A stretch of DNA of 64,000 nt from an uncultured Pelagibacteraceae bacterium (GTDB taxonomy: Bacteria > Pseudomonadota > Alphaproteobacteria > Pelagibacterales > Pelagibacteraceae): contig CACPLR010000004.1 of assembly GCA_902634885.1 (NCBI GenBank), forward strand, positions 1 through 64,000, in the 5' to 3' direction. The notes beneath the pieces were generated by a model, which saw only the letters and a program-made list of their open reading frames with translations, did no database searches and was not told the origin of the DNA. Positions 36,677 through 46,249 of the stretch are shown one piece after another. Both the position numbers and the translations under genes were made by a program. Positions within the stretch are counted from its first letter, which is position 1, and each line of letters starts with the position of its first letter.

Positions 36677-37624
36677 CTATATTATTTCCTCTTTTTTACT
36701 AATTACCTCAAAAGTATTGCTATTTTTATGTGTAACTAGTGTCTCAGAAAAATACTCTTTTCCTGTGATTTCAATACCTTTAACTAAATCTCCATCTGTA
36801 ATGCCTGTGGCAGAAAAAATTGAATCACCAGATATAATTTCATTTAACTCATACTTTTTGTCTAAATCTTTTATACCCATTTGTTTGGCTCTTTTAATAT
36901 CATCACTTTCTTTAAAAATGAATCGTCCTTGAAAAAAACAATTACTAGCATCAAGTGCAGATGCAGCCAACACTCCTTCTGGCCCACCACCTATTCCAAT
37001 AAACATATCTACACCAAATTTATTATCTGTAACATATAAAGCGCCAGAAACATCTCCATCTGTAATTAATTTTTTATTAACTTTTAAATTATCTAAAGTA
37101 TCTATTATTTTACTATGTCTCTCACGACTCAATAAGCATACAGTTAAATCACTCAATTTTTTATTCGACGCATCAGCTAAATTTTTCAAATTTTTTTCTA
37201 AGGTAAAATCTAAATCTACAGTTCCTCTCTCTATATTTCTACCAACAGCTATTTTTTCCATATATGTCTCTGGAGCGTGAAAAAGATTATTTTTTTCTGC
37301 TATTGCTAGAACAGATATTCCTCCAGGAAGATTTTTTGCGACAAAATTAGTACCCTCAACTGGATCAACAGCGATATCAATTTCTGCTCCGTCTTTTGTC
37401 CCCAACTTTTCACCTATATATAGCATAGGTGCTTCATCTAGTTCACCCTCGCCTATTACAACACGTCCATTAATATTAAGATCATTTAATTCAGCTCTCA
37501 TAATATCAACAGCAGCTTTATCAGCTCCTATTTTATCATTTAAACCTTTGAACTTTGATGCAGCTAAAGCAGCTTTAGATGTAATTCTTCTCATTTTTTC
37601 TTTTAGTGATTTATCTAAAGCCAT
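36677..37624 (-). CDS. glpX: class II fructose-1,6-bisphosphatase
   Basis: Hydrolyses fructose-1,6-bisphosphate in gluconeogenesis. The 315-residue GlpX-type protein has AAVDIMRAELNDLNINGRVVIGEGELDEAPMLYIGE, where GEGELDEAPML is the metal site (near residue 58), and DIAVDPVEGTNFVAKNLPGG (near residue 84). IGGGPEGVLAASA is also typical. Its ATG lies on the last base of the SbmA-like gene. Confidence 0.93.
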   Translation of the reverse strand: MALDKSLKEKMRRITSKAALAASKFKGLNDKIGADKAAVDIMRAELNDLNINGRVVIGEGELDEAPMLYIGEKLGTKDGAEIDIAVDPVEGTNFVAKNLPGGISVLAIAEKNNLFHAPETYMEKIAVGRNIERGTVDLDFTLEKNLKNLADASNKKLSDLTVCLLSRERHSKIIDTLDNLKVNKKLITDGDVSGALYVTDNKFGVDMFIGIGGGPEGVLAASALDASNCFFQGRFIFKESDDIKRAKQMGIKDLDKKYELNEIISGDSIFSATGITDGDLVKGIEITGKEYFSETLVTHKNSNTFEVISKKEEII

Positions 37625-38616
37625 TAGGATTTTATTAAAATCTTCTCACTTGTCTCTATTTTTTTTTCAAATTCTCTTAGTCTTTTATAAACACTTGCAA
37701 GTTCAATAATTGTTGGCCAAGCTTTCAGGATATATTGCATTGATCCCTCCACTCTTCCAAAGGCTCTTATTATTTGCTGCATCACTCCTAGAGTTACTAC
37801 ACCAGCCACAATTGCAGGAGCTAAAAAAACATACGCTGATAAAACGTTTGCTTGTAAATATGCTATTCTCCCAATATTAAAATACAAATATCTAATATAA
37901 CTTAAAAAATGAATGTTTCTTACATCATCAAATAATTCTTCAATCGTTTTTGGTCTTACTGATCCATCATCTTCTGCAATAACAAGTATTTTTCTATATG
38001 CCGCCTCCTTTTTTTGAAGATCATATTCAACTCCAACTAATCTTAAGATCAAACCAAGTAAAATTAGAAAAATTGTTCCTCCAACAGACCAAATGAATGC
38101 ACCTACAATTAAACCATAGTCCCAGTCTCCAAAAAAAAATATTGGTATGCCTATACTTAAGCCAAACAATATAGGTGTGAATTGAACCAACACCATTATT
38201 GCCTCAATAAGACTTGTACCTAAAGACTCCATAATTCTTGTGAACTTAATAGTATCCTCTTGAACACGTTGGGACGCACCTTCTATCAATCGTGCTTTTT
38301 CATATACACTGTGATACCATTCAACCATAGCCGTTCTCCATCTGAATAAATAGTGAGCTGTAAAGAAACTTATTATTACACCAAGAGATACAGCCATTGC
38401 CGCTAATTTTATAAATGACAATAGACTCATCCAATACTCGCTTATTGTAATTGAATTTGGAGCAGCCAAAGCTTTTTGTATCATGTCGTAAAATTCACCG
38501 AACCACTCATTTATTTTAACATCAAGTTTTACTTGAACCCAAAGTGAGGATAAAATAATTGCTGAACCTATCCATGACCAAATAAACCAATTTTTCTGTG
38601 TAAAGAATCTAAACAT
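37624..38616 (-). CDS. sbmA: SbmA/BacA-like peptide transporter
   Basis: Proton-driven inner-membrane importer of peptides and peptide antibiotics. The 330-residue protein shows the family block FRWRTAMVEWYHSVYEKARLIEGASQRVQEDTIKF (the RVQEDT motif near residue 118) and about seven membrane segments. It is shorter than E. coli SbmA (406 aa), mostly at the ends. There is no ABC ATPase domain. It lies between the NDUFS4-like gene and glpX on the minus strand. Confidence 0.85.
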   Translation of the reverse strand: MFRFFTQKNWFIWSWIGSAIILSSLWVQVKLDVKINEWFGEFYDMIQKALAAPNSITISEYWMSLLSFIKLAAMAVSLGVIISFFTAHYLFRWRTAMVEWYHSVYEKARLIEGASQRVQEDTIKFTRIMESLGTSLIEAIMVLVQFTPILFGLSIGIPIFFFGDWDYGLIVGAFIWSVGGTIFLILLGLILRLVGVEYDLQKKEAAYRKILVIAEDDGSVRPKTIEELFDDVRNIHFLSYIRYLYFNIGRIAYLQANVLSAYVFLAPAIVAGVVTLGVMQQIIRAFGRVEGSMQYILKAWPTIIELASVYKRLREFEKKIETSEKILIKS

Positions 38617-38620
38617 TTAA

Positions 38621-38902
38621 TTATTTAGTAAAATTATCAGCATAGGATTTTTTTATTATTTTTCTTAACTTTGGTTCTATAAGCTCGAAGTTAATCTTAT
38701 TTTTTTTAGCATACTCGATTGCTTGTTCTTTTGAGGAAAATTCTAACTTTAGTTCTGAGCTTGTATCAGTTGAACTCTCCCACCCCATTAATGGATTTAT
38801 ACCCGGTTTCTCTGTTATAAATTCAATTATCCATTTATCAAATTTTTTTATTCCTGATTGCATGGCAGTTTTTGAGGGTTTATAAATTTTAGCTTTTTTC
38901 AT
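38621..38902 (-). CDS. NDUFS4-like complex I subunit
   Basis: Accessory subunit of NADH:ubiquinone oxidoreductase, found in alphaproteobacteria and mitochondria (the 18-kDa NDUFS4). The 93-residue protein has AKIYKPSKTAMQSGIKKFDKWIIEF, INPLMGWESSTDTSSELKLEFSSKEQAIEYAKK and the C-terminal KSYADNF signature. The core nuo genes are not in this window. It ends 5 bp after a tRNA-Pro in the same orientation. Confidence 0.9.
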   Translation of the reverse strand: MKKAKIYKPSKTAMQSGIKKFDKWIIEFITEKPGINPLMGWESSTDTSSELKLEFSSKEQAIEYAKKNKINFELIEPKLRKIIKKSYADNFTK

Positions 38903-38907
38903 AAAGA

Positions 38908-38984
<77 letters not shown>

Positions 38985-39078
38985 AATGCAGTACTAATAC
39001 AGTAGAATAATTAAATTTCAAAGTATAAAGAGTTCAAAAATAAAAGAATTTTAATATAAATCTGATATATAGGAAAAT

Positions 39079-39612
39079 ATGATAATCACATGTCCTTGTA
39101 ACAAGAAAAAATTCAAAATTGAAGCAAATTTAATTCCTGCCACTGGAAGAGAACTTAAATGTGGGTCATGCGGACATGTATGGTTTTATAATTATGAAAG
39201 CAAAGACGAAATATCAAATAAAATTGAGATAAATAATAAGCTAGAAACTCAAAGTATAAAATCCGAAGATAAAAATTTAAATTTATCACCAGAGTTAAAA
39301 GATGTATTAATTAAAAATGAAGATAATGCAATTCTAAAAAAAGTTAAAACTAGTGTAGAATTAGTAGAAAACAGTAATAATTTTCCAAAAAATATAAACA
39401 AAAAAAAACAGCGAAATAAAAAAAGTGAAAAACCTATAAGTTTTATAAATAAAATTATTATTTCCTTGATAACTTTAATAGCTATAATAATTTTAATAGA
39501 TACATTCAGAAATGAAATTATTAACTTTCTTCCTGAATTAAATCCTGCTTTTAATAGCTTTTATGAAATTATAGCTGACATAAACTCATTTATTAAAGAT
39601 TTAATTAGATAA
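39079..39612 (+). CDS. MJ0042-type zinc-ribbon membrane protein
   Basis: A 177-residue protein with an N-terminal zinc ribbon (CPCNKKKF, then CGSCGHVWF at residues 28-36), a long charged linker and one membrane helix (about 128-147). The family occurs widely in alphaproteobacteria, usually of unknown function. The first knuckle is CPC rather than CPxC. The stop overlaps the nhaA start (TAATG). Confidence 0.7.
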   Translation: MIITCPCNKKKFKIEANLIPATGRELKCGSCGHVWFYNYESKDEISNKIEINNKLETQSIKSEDKNLNLSPELKDVLIKNEDNAILKKVKTSVELVENSNNFPKNINKKKQRNKKSEKPISFINKIIISLITLIAIIILIDTFRNEIINFLPELNPAFNSFYEIIADINSFIKDLIR

Positions 39613-40787
39613 TGATAAATAATATAACTAAACCATTTAGATGGTTTTTTAAATTAGAGGCAGCGAGCGGCTTAGTATTATTATTTAGTGCTATAATTGC
39701 TTTAGTAATAAGTAACTCAGAATTATCAAACCTATATTTTAACACTTTAGAAAAGTATTTGTTTATAGGTGTAAATAACTTTGGCATTAAGTTATCAGTT
39801 TTACATTGGATAAATGATGCTTTGATGGCAATATTTTTCTTTTTTGTAACTTTAGAAATAAAAAGAGAATTTCTACAAGGCGAGCTGTCAAACATTAAGC
39901 AAGCTATGCTACCTATAATTGGGGCTGTAGGCGGAATGTTGGTACCTGCACTTTTTTACATATTTATAAATTATGGAAATTCGGAAACAATTGTTGGCTG
40001 GGCAATACCATCTGCTACAGATATTGCATTCTCACTTGGTGTTTTATCTTTACTAGGCTCAAGGGTGCCAATATCTCTAAAAGTTTTTTTAACAGCTCTT
40101 GCAATAATAGATGATTTAGGCGCAATTGTAATTATTGCATTATTCTACTCGGGAGATTTAAGCATAAAATATTTATCTTTGATGCTTATAGCATTCATAC
40201 TATTGCTAATTTTAAATAAATTTAATGTTAAAAAATTCTTACCATACTTAATTGTAGGTTTATTTCTGTGGGAGTTTACTCATCAATCTGGAATCCATGC
40301 TACTATAGCCGGTGTGTTGTTAGCTTGCACAATACCTCATAGAAAAAAAGAGAAAGATTTTTCACTTTTGATTAAATTAGAGCATGCGATTAGCCCATAT
40401 GTTGCATTTGGTATTATGCCACTTTTTGCGTTTGCAAATGCTGGAGTATCACTTGAAGGTTTAACATTTGCTTCGCTTTTAAATAAAGTACCTCTTGGTA
40501 TCTTATTAGGTTTATTTGTAGGAAAACAATTAGGTGTTTTTGTATTTTCTTACATCTCTATTAAACTTAAATTTGCACAAATGCCCACTAATTCTAATTG
40601 GATTAATTTCTATGCAGTTGGAGTATTAACAGGTATTGGTTTTACTATGAGTTTATTTGTCGGGAATCTAGCTTTTGTAGATAGTATGCAATATATGGAT
40701 GGTGTAAAAATTGGGGTCTTGTCAGGTTCATTGCTTTCGACTGTTTTTGGATATTTGTTATTACTTATATTTTCAAAAAATAAATGA
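39612..40787 (+). CDS. nhaA: Na+/H+ antiporter NhaA
   Basis: Exports sodium in exchange for protons. The 391-residue protein has twelve predicted helices, the PSATDIAFSLGVLSLLG segment with the conserved Asp of helix 4, and AIIDDLGAIVIIALFYS with the Asp pair of helix 5 (near residue 168). VLTGIGFTMSLFVGNLAF near the end is also typical. Sodium handling suits a marine cell. Confidence 0.94.
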   Translation: MINNITKPFRWFFKLEAASGLVLLFSAIIALVISNSELSNLYFNTLEKYLFIGVNNFGIKLSVLHWINDALMAIFFFFVTLEIKREFLQGELSNIKQAMLPIIGAVGGMLVPALFYIFINYGNSETIVGWAIPSATDIAFSLGVLSLLGSRVPISLKVFLTALAIIDDLGAIVIIALFYSGDLSIKYLSLMLIAFILLLILNKFNVKKFLPYLIVGLFLWEFTHQSGIHATIAGVLLACTIPHRKKEKDFSLLIKLEHAISPYVAFGIMPLFAFANAGVSLEGLTFASLLNKVPLGILLGLFVGKQLGVFVFSYISIKLKFAQMPTNSNWINFYAVGVLTGIGFTMSLFVGNLAFVDSMQYMDGVKIGVLSGSLLSTVFGYLLLLIFSKNK

Positions 40788-41347
40788 AAAAAAAAATAAA
40801 TTTAAAGCTAATTTTTATAATAATATTAATAAGTATGTTTAATTTAAAAAGTGTATTTGCAAAATATGATAAAGTATTTTTTGACTTTAAATTAAAGTCG
40901 ATTTCAGGTGATGAAATAAATTTATCTGATTATAAAGGTAAAACTGTTCTTCTAGTAAATGTAGCTAGCAGATGTGGTTTTACAAAACAATATGATGATT
41001 TACAAAAAATTTGGGATACTTATAAAAATAAAGATTTTGTAGTTATAGGAATGCCTTCAAATCAATTTGGTTCACAAGAACCAGGCACAAATGAAGAAAT
41101 TAAAGAATTTTGTGAAGTTAATTTTAATATAACTTTTCCAATGACTGCAAAAGCTGACGTCAAAGGAGATAATGCGCATGAAATTTATAAATGGGCATTT
41201 AAAAATCATGGAAAATCAACTATTCCAAAATGGAATTTTCATAAAATACTTATAAATTCAAATGGTAAAATTGAAGATACATTTATGTCGTTTACAAGAC
41301 CGACATCAAAAAAAATAATAAATAGTATTGAGAATTTACTAAATTAA
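40784..41347 (+). CDS. glutathione peroxidase family protein, secreted
   Basis: Thiol peroxidase of the glutathione peroxidase fold. The 187-residue protein has an N-terminal signal peptide (cleavage near VFA-K, residue 26), the peroxidatic Cys in VASRCGFTKQYDDL, Gln in MPSNQFGSQEPG and Trp in PKWNFHK. The active residue is Cys, not selenocysteine. It likely works in the periplasm with a thioredoxin-like reductant. Stop codons of this gene and hom share TTAA at 41344-41347. Confidence 0.9.
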   Translation: MKKKINLKLIFIIILISMFNLKSVFAKYDKVFFDFKLKSISGDEINLSDYKGKTVLLVNVASRCGFTKQYDDLQKIWDTYKNKDFVVIGMPSNQFGSQEPGTNEEIKEFCEVNFNITFPMTAKADVKGDNAHEIYKWAFKNHGKSTIPKWNFHKILINSNGKIEDTFMSFTRPTSKKIINSIENLLN

Positions 41348-42630
41348 AAAAGCCTTATTAAATTAGGTTCTTTAATTATATTTGAACCACTCTTTAACAT
41401 TTTTATACATTTTTTTGAATTTATCTCTTTACATTTATGAGTGATAATTATGATTGAAGCAGTTTTTCTTTTATTATCTGGAATTTGTATTAGTCTTTGA
41501 ATAGAAATATTATTTTTAGCTAATATATTTGTAATGGATGAAAGTACACCTGGTTTATCTTTTACTTCAACTCTTAAATATAAAGAATTTTCATATGAAT
41601 TATAATTATAACTAATTGATAAATTCCTTTTTTTATTTGATATACCAAATGGAAACTTAATATTACCTCTTAAAATTGATAATAAATCAGACATTAATGC
41701 TGATGTGGTTGGCCCAGGTCCTGCCCCTTCACCTTGCATCACACTTTCACCAACAGGTTTACCCTCTAAAATAACAGCATTCATTACATCGGTTACATTT
41801 CCAATATAAGAATCTCTTGAAACTAAACATGGGTGTACGCGTTCAAAAATTTTATTATTAATTATCTCTGTAATACCTAACAGTTTAATTCTTAAATTTA
41901 ATTTTTCAACAATATCAAAATCAGTTGCTTCAATTTTTTCAATTCCTTCCATCAAACTCTGTGATTTTGAAATTTTACAGTTGAAAGCTAAAGCAGATAA
42001 GATTTTAACTTTTGCCAATGCATCGTAACCATTAAGGTCAAGTTTTGGATTTCCAGGTTCAGCATAACCTAATTTTTGAGCATTTTTTAAAACATTTTTA
42101 AAATTATCTTTTGTTTTCTCCATTTGAGAAAGTATGTAATTACATGTACCATTTAATATTCCATAAACTTTTGTAATTTTATTTGTTGCTAATCCTTCTT
42201 TAATAGTTCTTACAATCGGTATACCACCAGCAACTGCAGCCTCAAATTCGAGATTAACTTTATTTTTTTCAGCTAAAAAAGATAAATAATCACCATGTTT
42301 GGAAATTAGTGCTTTATTAGGAGTTATGACATGAATTTTATTTTTCAGAGCATTTTCTACAACTTTTTTTGATAATCCATCAGCAAAACCTATTGCTTCT
42401 ATTAAAACATCAACTTTTTTATGTTTTATTATATCTAAAGGATTTTTATAAAATATTTTTTTATTTATTTTGAACTTTCGTTTCTTATTTTTATTTTTAG
42501 CAGATATAGCAACTATTTGTATTTTTTTTCCTGTTTTAATCTCTATATCTTTTTTTTTTGCTATAAGTTCATTGTATAAATAATTACCTATTTGCCCTAA
42601 ACCAACAATTGCAATATTAATTTGCCTCAT
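41344..42630 (-). CDS. hom: homoserine dehydrogenase
   Basis: Reduces aspartate semialdehyde to homoserine, the branch point to threonine and methionine. The 428-residue protein has the NAD-binding start IAIVGLGQIGNYLYN, TPNKALISKHGDYL, EAAVAGGIPIVRTIKEGLATNKI and GILNGTCNYIL (near residue 185), and a C-terminal ACT domain (about 350-425, VEVKDKPGVLSSITNILAKNNISIQ) for feedback control. Homoserine made here would feed the MetY-type enzymes after acylation. Confidence 0.94.
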   Translation of the reverse strand: MRQINIAIVGLGQIGNYLYNELIAKKKDIEIKTGKKIQIVAISAKNKNKKRKFKINKKIFYKNPLDIIKHKKVDVLIEAIGFADGLSKKVVENALKNKIHVITPNKALISKHGDYLSFLAEKNKVNLEFEAAVAGGIPIVRTIKEGLATNKITKVYGILNGTCNYILSQMEKTKDNFKNVLKNAQKLGYAEPGNPKLDLNGYDALAKVKILSALAFNCKISKSQSLMEGIEKIEATDFDIVEKLNLRIKLLGITEIINNKIFERVHPCLVSRDSYIGNVTDVMNAVILEGKPVGESVMQGEGAGPGPTTSALMSDLLSILRGNIKFPFGISNKKRNLSISYNYNSYENSLYLRVEVKDKPGVLSSITNILAKNNISIQRLIQIPDNKRKTASIIIITHKCKEINSKKCIKMLKSGSNIIKEPNLIRLF

Positions 42631-42634
42631 ATCT

Positions 42635-42847
42635 TTATTCCATTAATTTTGGATATTCACTTTTTTTACCATAAATAATTACATTATTTTTAAATTGATC
42701 AAATGTTAAATTTTCATCAAAACTTAATGAAGATAGCACTGTGTCAGTTGATATCTCTTTTTTATTCTCCCAAATACCTGTTTTTGTATCAATAGAACAG
42801 TTAGTAACAAAAATTAAAATAATAATTAATTTTAATAGTTTAAACAT
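42635..42847 (-). CDS. small putative lipoprotein
   Basis: A 70-residue protein with a signal helix and lipobox FVTNC (Cys17), followed by SIDTKTGIWENKKE and an acidic/polar tail ending KKSEYPKLME. I do not recognise a family. It overlaps the argC stop by 8 nt and ends 4 bp before hom, so it is translated within that operon. Its length suggests a complete small envelope protein rather than a remnant, but this is not certain. Confidence 0.5.
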   Translation of the reverse strand: MFKLLKLIIILIFVTNCSIDTKTGIWENKKEISTDTVLSSLSFDENLTFDQFKNNVIIYGKKSEYPKLME

Positions 42848-43865
42848 TTAAAGCCTCATCTTCTTTAAATCCATAATAAATGTTCATACTTTGCACAGCC
42901 TGACCTCCACCCCCTTTTATAAGATTATCTATTGCAGATAATATTATTAATTTATTTTTATTCTTACTATTACAAATAGATATCAAACAATTATTAGTAT
43001 TTATAACCTCATTTGTGCTTAACAAAGAATTAATTTTTTTAATTTTGACAAATTTGCTTTTTTTATAAAATTTACTTAAGAACCGGTGTATTTTTTTTGC
43101 ATCTATATTTTTTTTTAAATCAACATTAATAGTTGTAATAATTCCTCTAAACATAGGTGATAGATGAGGAGTAAAGTCAAAATAATTTTTTTTTTTTGTA
43201 TATAAATCTAATTCTTGTTGAATTTCTGAGTTGTGTCTATGATTTGAAATTCCATAAGCGCTAAGGGACTCATAAAGATTTTTATTTTTATATTTTTTAT
43301 GAACATTACGTCCAGCTCCTGAATAACCAGATTTAGAATCTATCACTATGTTTCTATTCGAAATAAAATTTTTTTGAATTAAAGGTGCCAAAGGCAATAA
43401 AATGGAAGTAGGATAACATCCAGGTGAGGATATTACTTTTTGATTTTTGTATTGATTTTTTTTTAATTCTGGCAACGAATAAATTGAATTTTTAATTAAC
43501 TTTTGGGCACTATGTTTAATTTTATACCATTTTAAATATTCATTTTTATTTTTTAATCTAAAATCTGCTGATAAATCAACGAGTAAGTTTTTGTCTAATA
43601 AAAATTTAGACAGTTTTTGAGCTTCACCATTTGGCAGTGCTGAAAAAATAACATCAACCTCTTTCAAAAATTTTCTTTGAAATTTTCTTATGATTGGTAA
43701 TTTTTTTTTAGATAAAGATTTATCATAAAATGAAATATTTTTACCTACAGAACTATTTCCACATAAGTATTTGATATGAATTTTTTTATGTCTCGCTAAA
43801 ATTTTAATTAACTCAATTCCAATATATCCAGTAGATCCGCATACCAAAACATTTAGCTTAGACAT
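42840..43865 (-). CDS. argC: N-acetyl-gamma-glutamyl-phosphate reductase
   Basis: NADPH-dependent reductase in arginine synthesis. The 341-residue protein has NVLVCGSTGYIGIELIKIL at the start, the catalytic Cys in VISSPGCYPTS (near residue 146), and the SGYSGAGR and GISNHRHNSEI motifs. It follows rplM-rpsI, a common alphaproteobacterial arrangement. Confidence 0.93.
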   Translation of the reverse strand: MSKLNVLVCGSTGYIGIELIKILARHKKIHIKYLCGNSSVGKNISFYDKSLSKKKLPIIRKFQRKFLKEVDVIFSALPNGEAQKLSKFLLDKNLLVDLSADFRLKNKNEYLKWYKIKHSAQKLIKNSIYSLPELKKNQYKNQKVISSPGCYPTSILLPLAPLIQKNFISNRNIVIDSKSGYSGAGRNVHKKYKNKNLYESLSAYGISNHRHNSEIQQELDLYTKKKNYFDFTPHLSPMFRGIITTINVDLKKNIDAKKIHRFLSKFYKKSKFVKIKKINSLLSTNEVINTNNCLISICNSKNKNKLIILSAIDNLIKGGGGQAVQSMNIYYGFKEDEALNV

Positions 43866-43898
43866 AAAATAATATAACAGTTGTAATGTAAAAAGATA

Positions 43899-44327
43899 TT
43901 ATCTTTTAGAAAATTGAAAACTTCTTCGAGCTTTTGCTCTGCCAGGTTTTTTTCTTTCCACTGATCTAGAGTCTCTTGTCGTAAGTTTTTCTTTTCTTAA
44001 TGTAGGCTTAAGATTTTCATCAAATTGAAGAAGTGCTCTTGATATACCATGAACTAATGCTCCTGCCTGACCAGTATGACCACCACCAACAACTTTTGAT
44101 TTAACATCGTATTCTGTAGATTGATTGATTATATCGAACGGTCTCATTATTTGCATCTTATGAGATGAGCTTGTGAAATAATCATCTAACGTTTTTCCAT
44201 TTACATAAATCTTGCCGGTACCTTTTTTTAACCAAACTTTTGCGATGGAGGTTTTTCTTCTTCCTGTTGCATATTTACTATCTTTGAAGTCTAAATTAAT
44301 TTTTGGTGATTGATTAGTATTTTCCAT
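43899..44327 (-). CDS. rpsI: 30S ribosomal protein S9
   Basis: Small-subunit protein whose C-terminal tail reaches the P site. The 142-residue protein has YATGRRKTSIAKVWLKKGTGKIYVNGK, GGGHTGQAGALVHGISRALL and the invariant KKPGRAKARRSFQFSKR end. Starts 1 bp after the rplM stop. Confidence 0.96.
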   Translation of the reverse strand: MENTNQSPKINLDFKDSKYATGRRKTSIAKVWLKKGTGKIYVNGKTLDDYFTSSSHKMQIMRPFDIINQSTEYDVKSKVVGGGHTGQAGALVHGISRALLQFDENLKPTLRKEKLTTRDSRSVERKKPGRAKARRSFQFSKR

Positions 44328-44328
44328 T

Positions 44329-44787
44329 TTAATTTCTGACTAAATTTTTACTATTTAATTTTGATAACTCAATTTTTTCAGGATTTTGAGCTTCATGAGG
44401 ATGATTTGATCCTGTATAAATTTTTAATTTACCTAATTGTTTTTTTGCTAGGGCTCCACCTGGTAACATTCTTTTCACAGCTAATTTTAAAACTTCACCA
44501 GGTTTTGTAACGTGTAATCTTTCTGGAGTAGTTTCTTTGATACCACCAGGATGACCAGTGTGTCTAAAGTATTTTTTATTTTGAAATTTATTACCAGTAA
44601 ATTTTATTAAATCTACGTTTTTTACTACAACAAAGTCACCATGGTCCATATGTGGTGTGAAATTAGTTTTGTTTTTACCTCTAATAATCTTTGACACTAC
44701 GGTAGCAATTCTTCCAACAATCGCATCTGTCGCATCTATCTCAAACCATTTTGATTTAATATCAGCTTTTTTAACAAATTTTGTCAT
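44329..44787 (-). CDS. rplM: 50S ribosomal protein L13
   Basis: Early-assembly large-subunit protein. The 152-residue protein has KWFEIDATDAIVGRIATVVSKIIRGKNK, VKNVDLIKFTGNK, and KRMLPGGALAKKQLGKLKIYTGSNHPHEAQNPE. It leads the rplM-rpsI-argC run, divergent from the MetY-type gene. A good promoter lies just upstream. Confidence 0.96.
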   Translation of the reverse strand: MTKFVKKADIKSKWFEIDATDAIVGRIATVVSKIIRGKNKTNFTPHMDHGDFVVVKNVDLIKFTGNKFQNKKYFRHTGHPGGIKETTPERLHVTKPGEVLKLAVKRMLPGGALAKKQLGKLKIYTGSNHPHEAQNPEKIELSKLNSKNLVRN

Positions 44788-44798
44788 GATGTGCGGGA

Positions 44799-44827
44799 TT
44801 AATACTTACAAAAACGTTTATTGTCAA
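44799..44827 (-). promoter_or_regulatory. candidate rplM promoter with GC-rich discriminator
   Basis: On the minus strand TTGACA (44822-44827) is followed after 17 bp by TATTAA (44799-44804), then TCCCGCAC and the rplM ATG at 44787. The expected start of transcription is only about 4-6 bases before the ATG, so the mRNA would be nearly leaderless. A G+C-rich stretch after the -10 box is typical of stringently controlled ribosomal promoters. Confidence 0.5.
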
Positions 44828-44852
44828 TTTATTAGAAGACAAAAAAGTCTAT

Positions 44853-44858
44853 TATAAT
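44853..44858 (+). promoter_or_regulatory. candidate -10 box of the first MetY-type gene
   Basis: TATAAT at 44853-44858 is a consensus -10 box in the divergent gap, but no good -35 box stands 16-18 bp upstream. The mRNA would have a leader of about 50 nt with AGGAG seven bases before the ATG at 44918. Confidence 0.3.
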
Positions 44859-44917
44859 TGATATTTTATGCTAGTTTCCGACTTTCAATGTCTAATTTAA
44901 AAATTATAGGAGAATAA

Positions 44918-46249
44918 ATGAGTGATAAAAAAAAAGGTGCTGAACCCAAAACATATAAATTTGATACTTTAAGCTTACATGCAGGATATCAACCACATAA
45001 AAATGCTGGTTCAAGACAGGTGCCAATTTATCAAACTACCTCATATTTATTTGATGATGTAGATCATGCTGCTGCTCTTTTTAACTTAGAAAGAGGCGGA
45101 CACATATATAGTAGAATTTCAAATCCAACAGTTGCAGTTCTTGAGGAAAGAGTTGCTGCACTAGAAGGTGGTACTGCTGCGTTAGCAACCTCATCTGGCA
45201 TGAGTGCAATATTTTTAACAATAATGACTTTATGTCAAGCTGGAGACCATTTAGTAGTATCATCTCAATTGTATGGAGGGACTGTAAATTTATTTAGACT
45301 TACTCTTCCTAAATTTGGTATCAAATGTACTTTTGTAAAACCAAGAGATACAGAAGGATTTAAAAAAGCTATTCAGGAAAATACCAAGGGTATATTTGGC
45401 GAATTAGTTGGTAATCCTGGAAACGAACTAATGAATATGCCTGAGATTGCTAAAATTGCTCATGAGGCTGGAATACCTTTAATGGTTGATGCTACCTATC
45501 AAACACCTTACTTATGTAAGCCAATAGAACATGGAGCTGATATAGTTGTTCATTCATTAACTAAATGGATGGCTGGGCATGGATCATCAATGGCAGGTAT
45601 CTTAGTCGAAGGTGGTAACTTTGATTGGATGCAAAACGATAAATTTCCAACGATGACAACTCCATACGAGGGATATCACGGACTTTCATTTGCGGAAGAG
45701 TTTGGACCTACAGCGTTTACGATGAAAGCTAGAGCTGAAGGTATGAGAGATTTTGGACCTTGTCTAAGTCCCCAAAATGCCTGGAATGTTTTACAAGGAA
45801 TTGAAACTTTATCTGTAAGAATGCAAAAGCATTGTTCTAATGCAGAAAAAATGGTTGAATATTTATCTAGTCACGAAAGCGTAGCATGGGTTTCTCATCC
45901 GAGTGTTCCTGATCATCCAGATCATGAATTAGCAAAAAAATTATTACCTAATGGAAGAGGATCAATGATAGCATTTGGTATTAAAGGAGGAAAAGAAGCT
46001 GGAGAAGCATTTATTAACAATGTAAAACTCGCTTCACATTTAGCAAACGTAGGTGATACAAGAACATTAGTAATTCATCCTGCTTCCGCAACACATTCAC
46101 AAATGGATGAGGCGACTTTGAAATTTGCTGGACTATCGCATGACATGATTAGACTATCTGTTGGTATTGAAGATATAGATGATATAAAAAATGACTTTGA
46201 GGCAGGATTTAGAGCTGCAAGAAAACCAAGATTAGTCTCAAATCAATGA
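44918..46249 (+). CDS. O-acetylhomoserine sulfhydrylase-like PLP enzyme
   Basis: Cys/Met-metabolism PLP enzyme, most like MetY, which joins O-acetylhomoserine to sulfide or methanethiol. The 443-residue protein has HAGYQP, the YSRISNPT phosphate-binding motif, YGGTVNLF with the ring-stacking Tyr, and the PLP lysine in VVHSLTKWMAGHG (near residue 210). The PLP Asp motif reads VDATYQTP instead of the usual VDNTFATP. It is the first gene of a three-gene block with an alpha/beta hydrolase and a methyltransferase-like protein, and a second MetY-type gene follows. Exact substrates cannot be told. Confidence 0.85.
   Translation: MSDKKKGAEPKTYKFDTLSLHAGYQPHKNAGSRQVPIYQTTSYLFDDVDHAAALFNLERGGHIYSRISNPTVAVLEERVAALEGGTAALATSSGMSAIFLTIMTLCQAGDHLVVSSQLYGGTVNLFRLTLPKFGIKCTFVKPRDTEGFKKAIQENTKGIFGELVGNPGNELMNMPEIAKIAHEAGIPLMVDATYQTPYLCKPIEHGADIVVHSLTKWMAGHGSSMAGILVEGGNFDWMQNDKFPTMTTPYEGYHGLSFAEEFGPTAFTMKARAEGMRDFGPCLSPQNAWNVLQGIETLSVRMQKHCSNAEKMVEYLSSHESVAWVSHPSVPDHPDHELAKKLLPNGRGSMIAFGIKGGKEAGEAFINNVKLASHLANVGDTRTLVIHPASATHSQMDEATLKFAGLSHDMIRLSVGIEDIDDIKNDFEAGFRAARKPRLVSNQ

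Noticed and set aside
44788-44917. SAM-II or SAM-V riboswitch before the first MetY-type gene
   Set aside because: These riboswitches are known before methionine genes in marine bacteria, but I saw no convincing P1 stem plus pseudoknot core here. A covariance-model scan would settle it.
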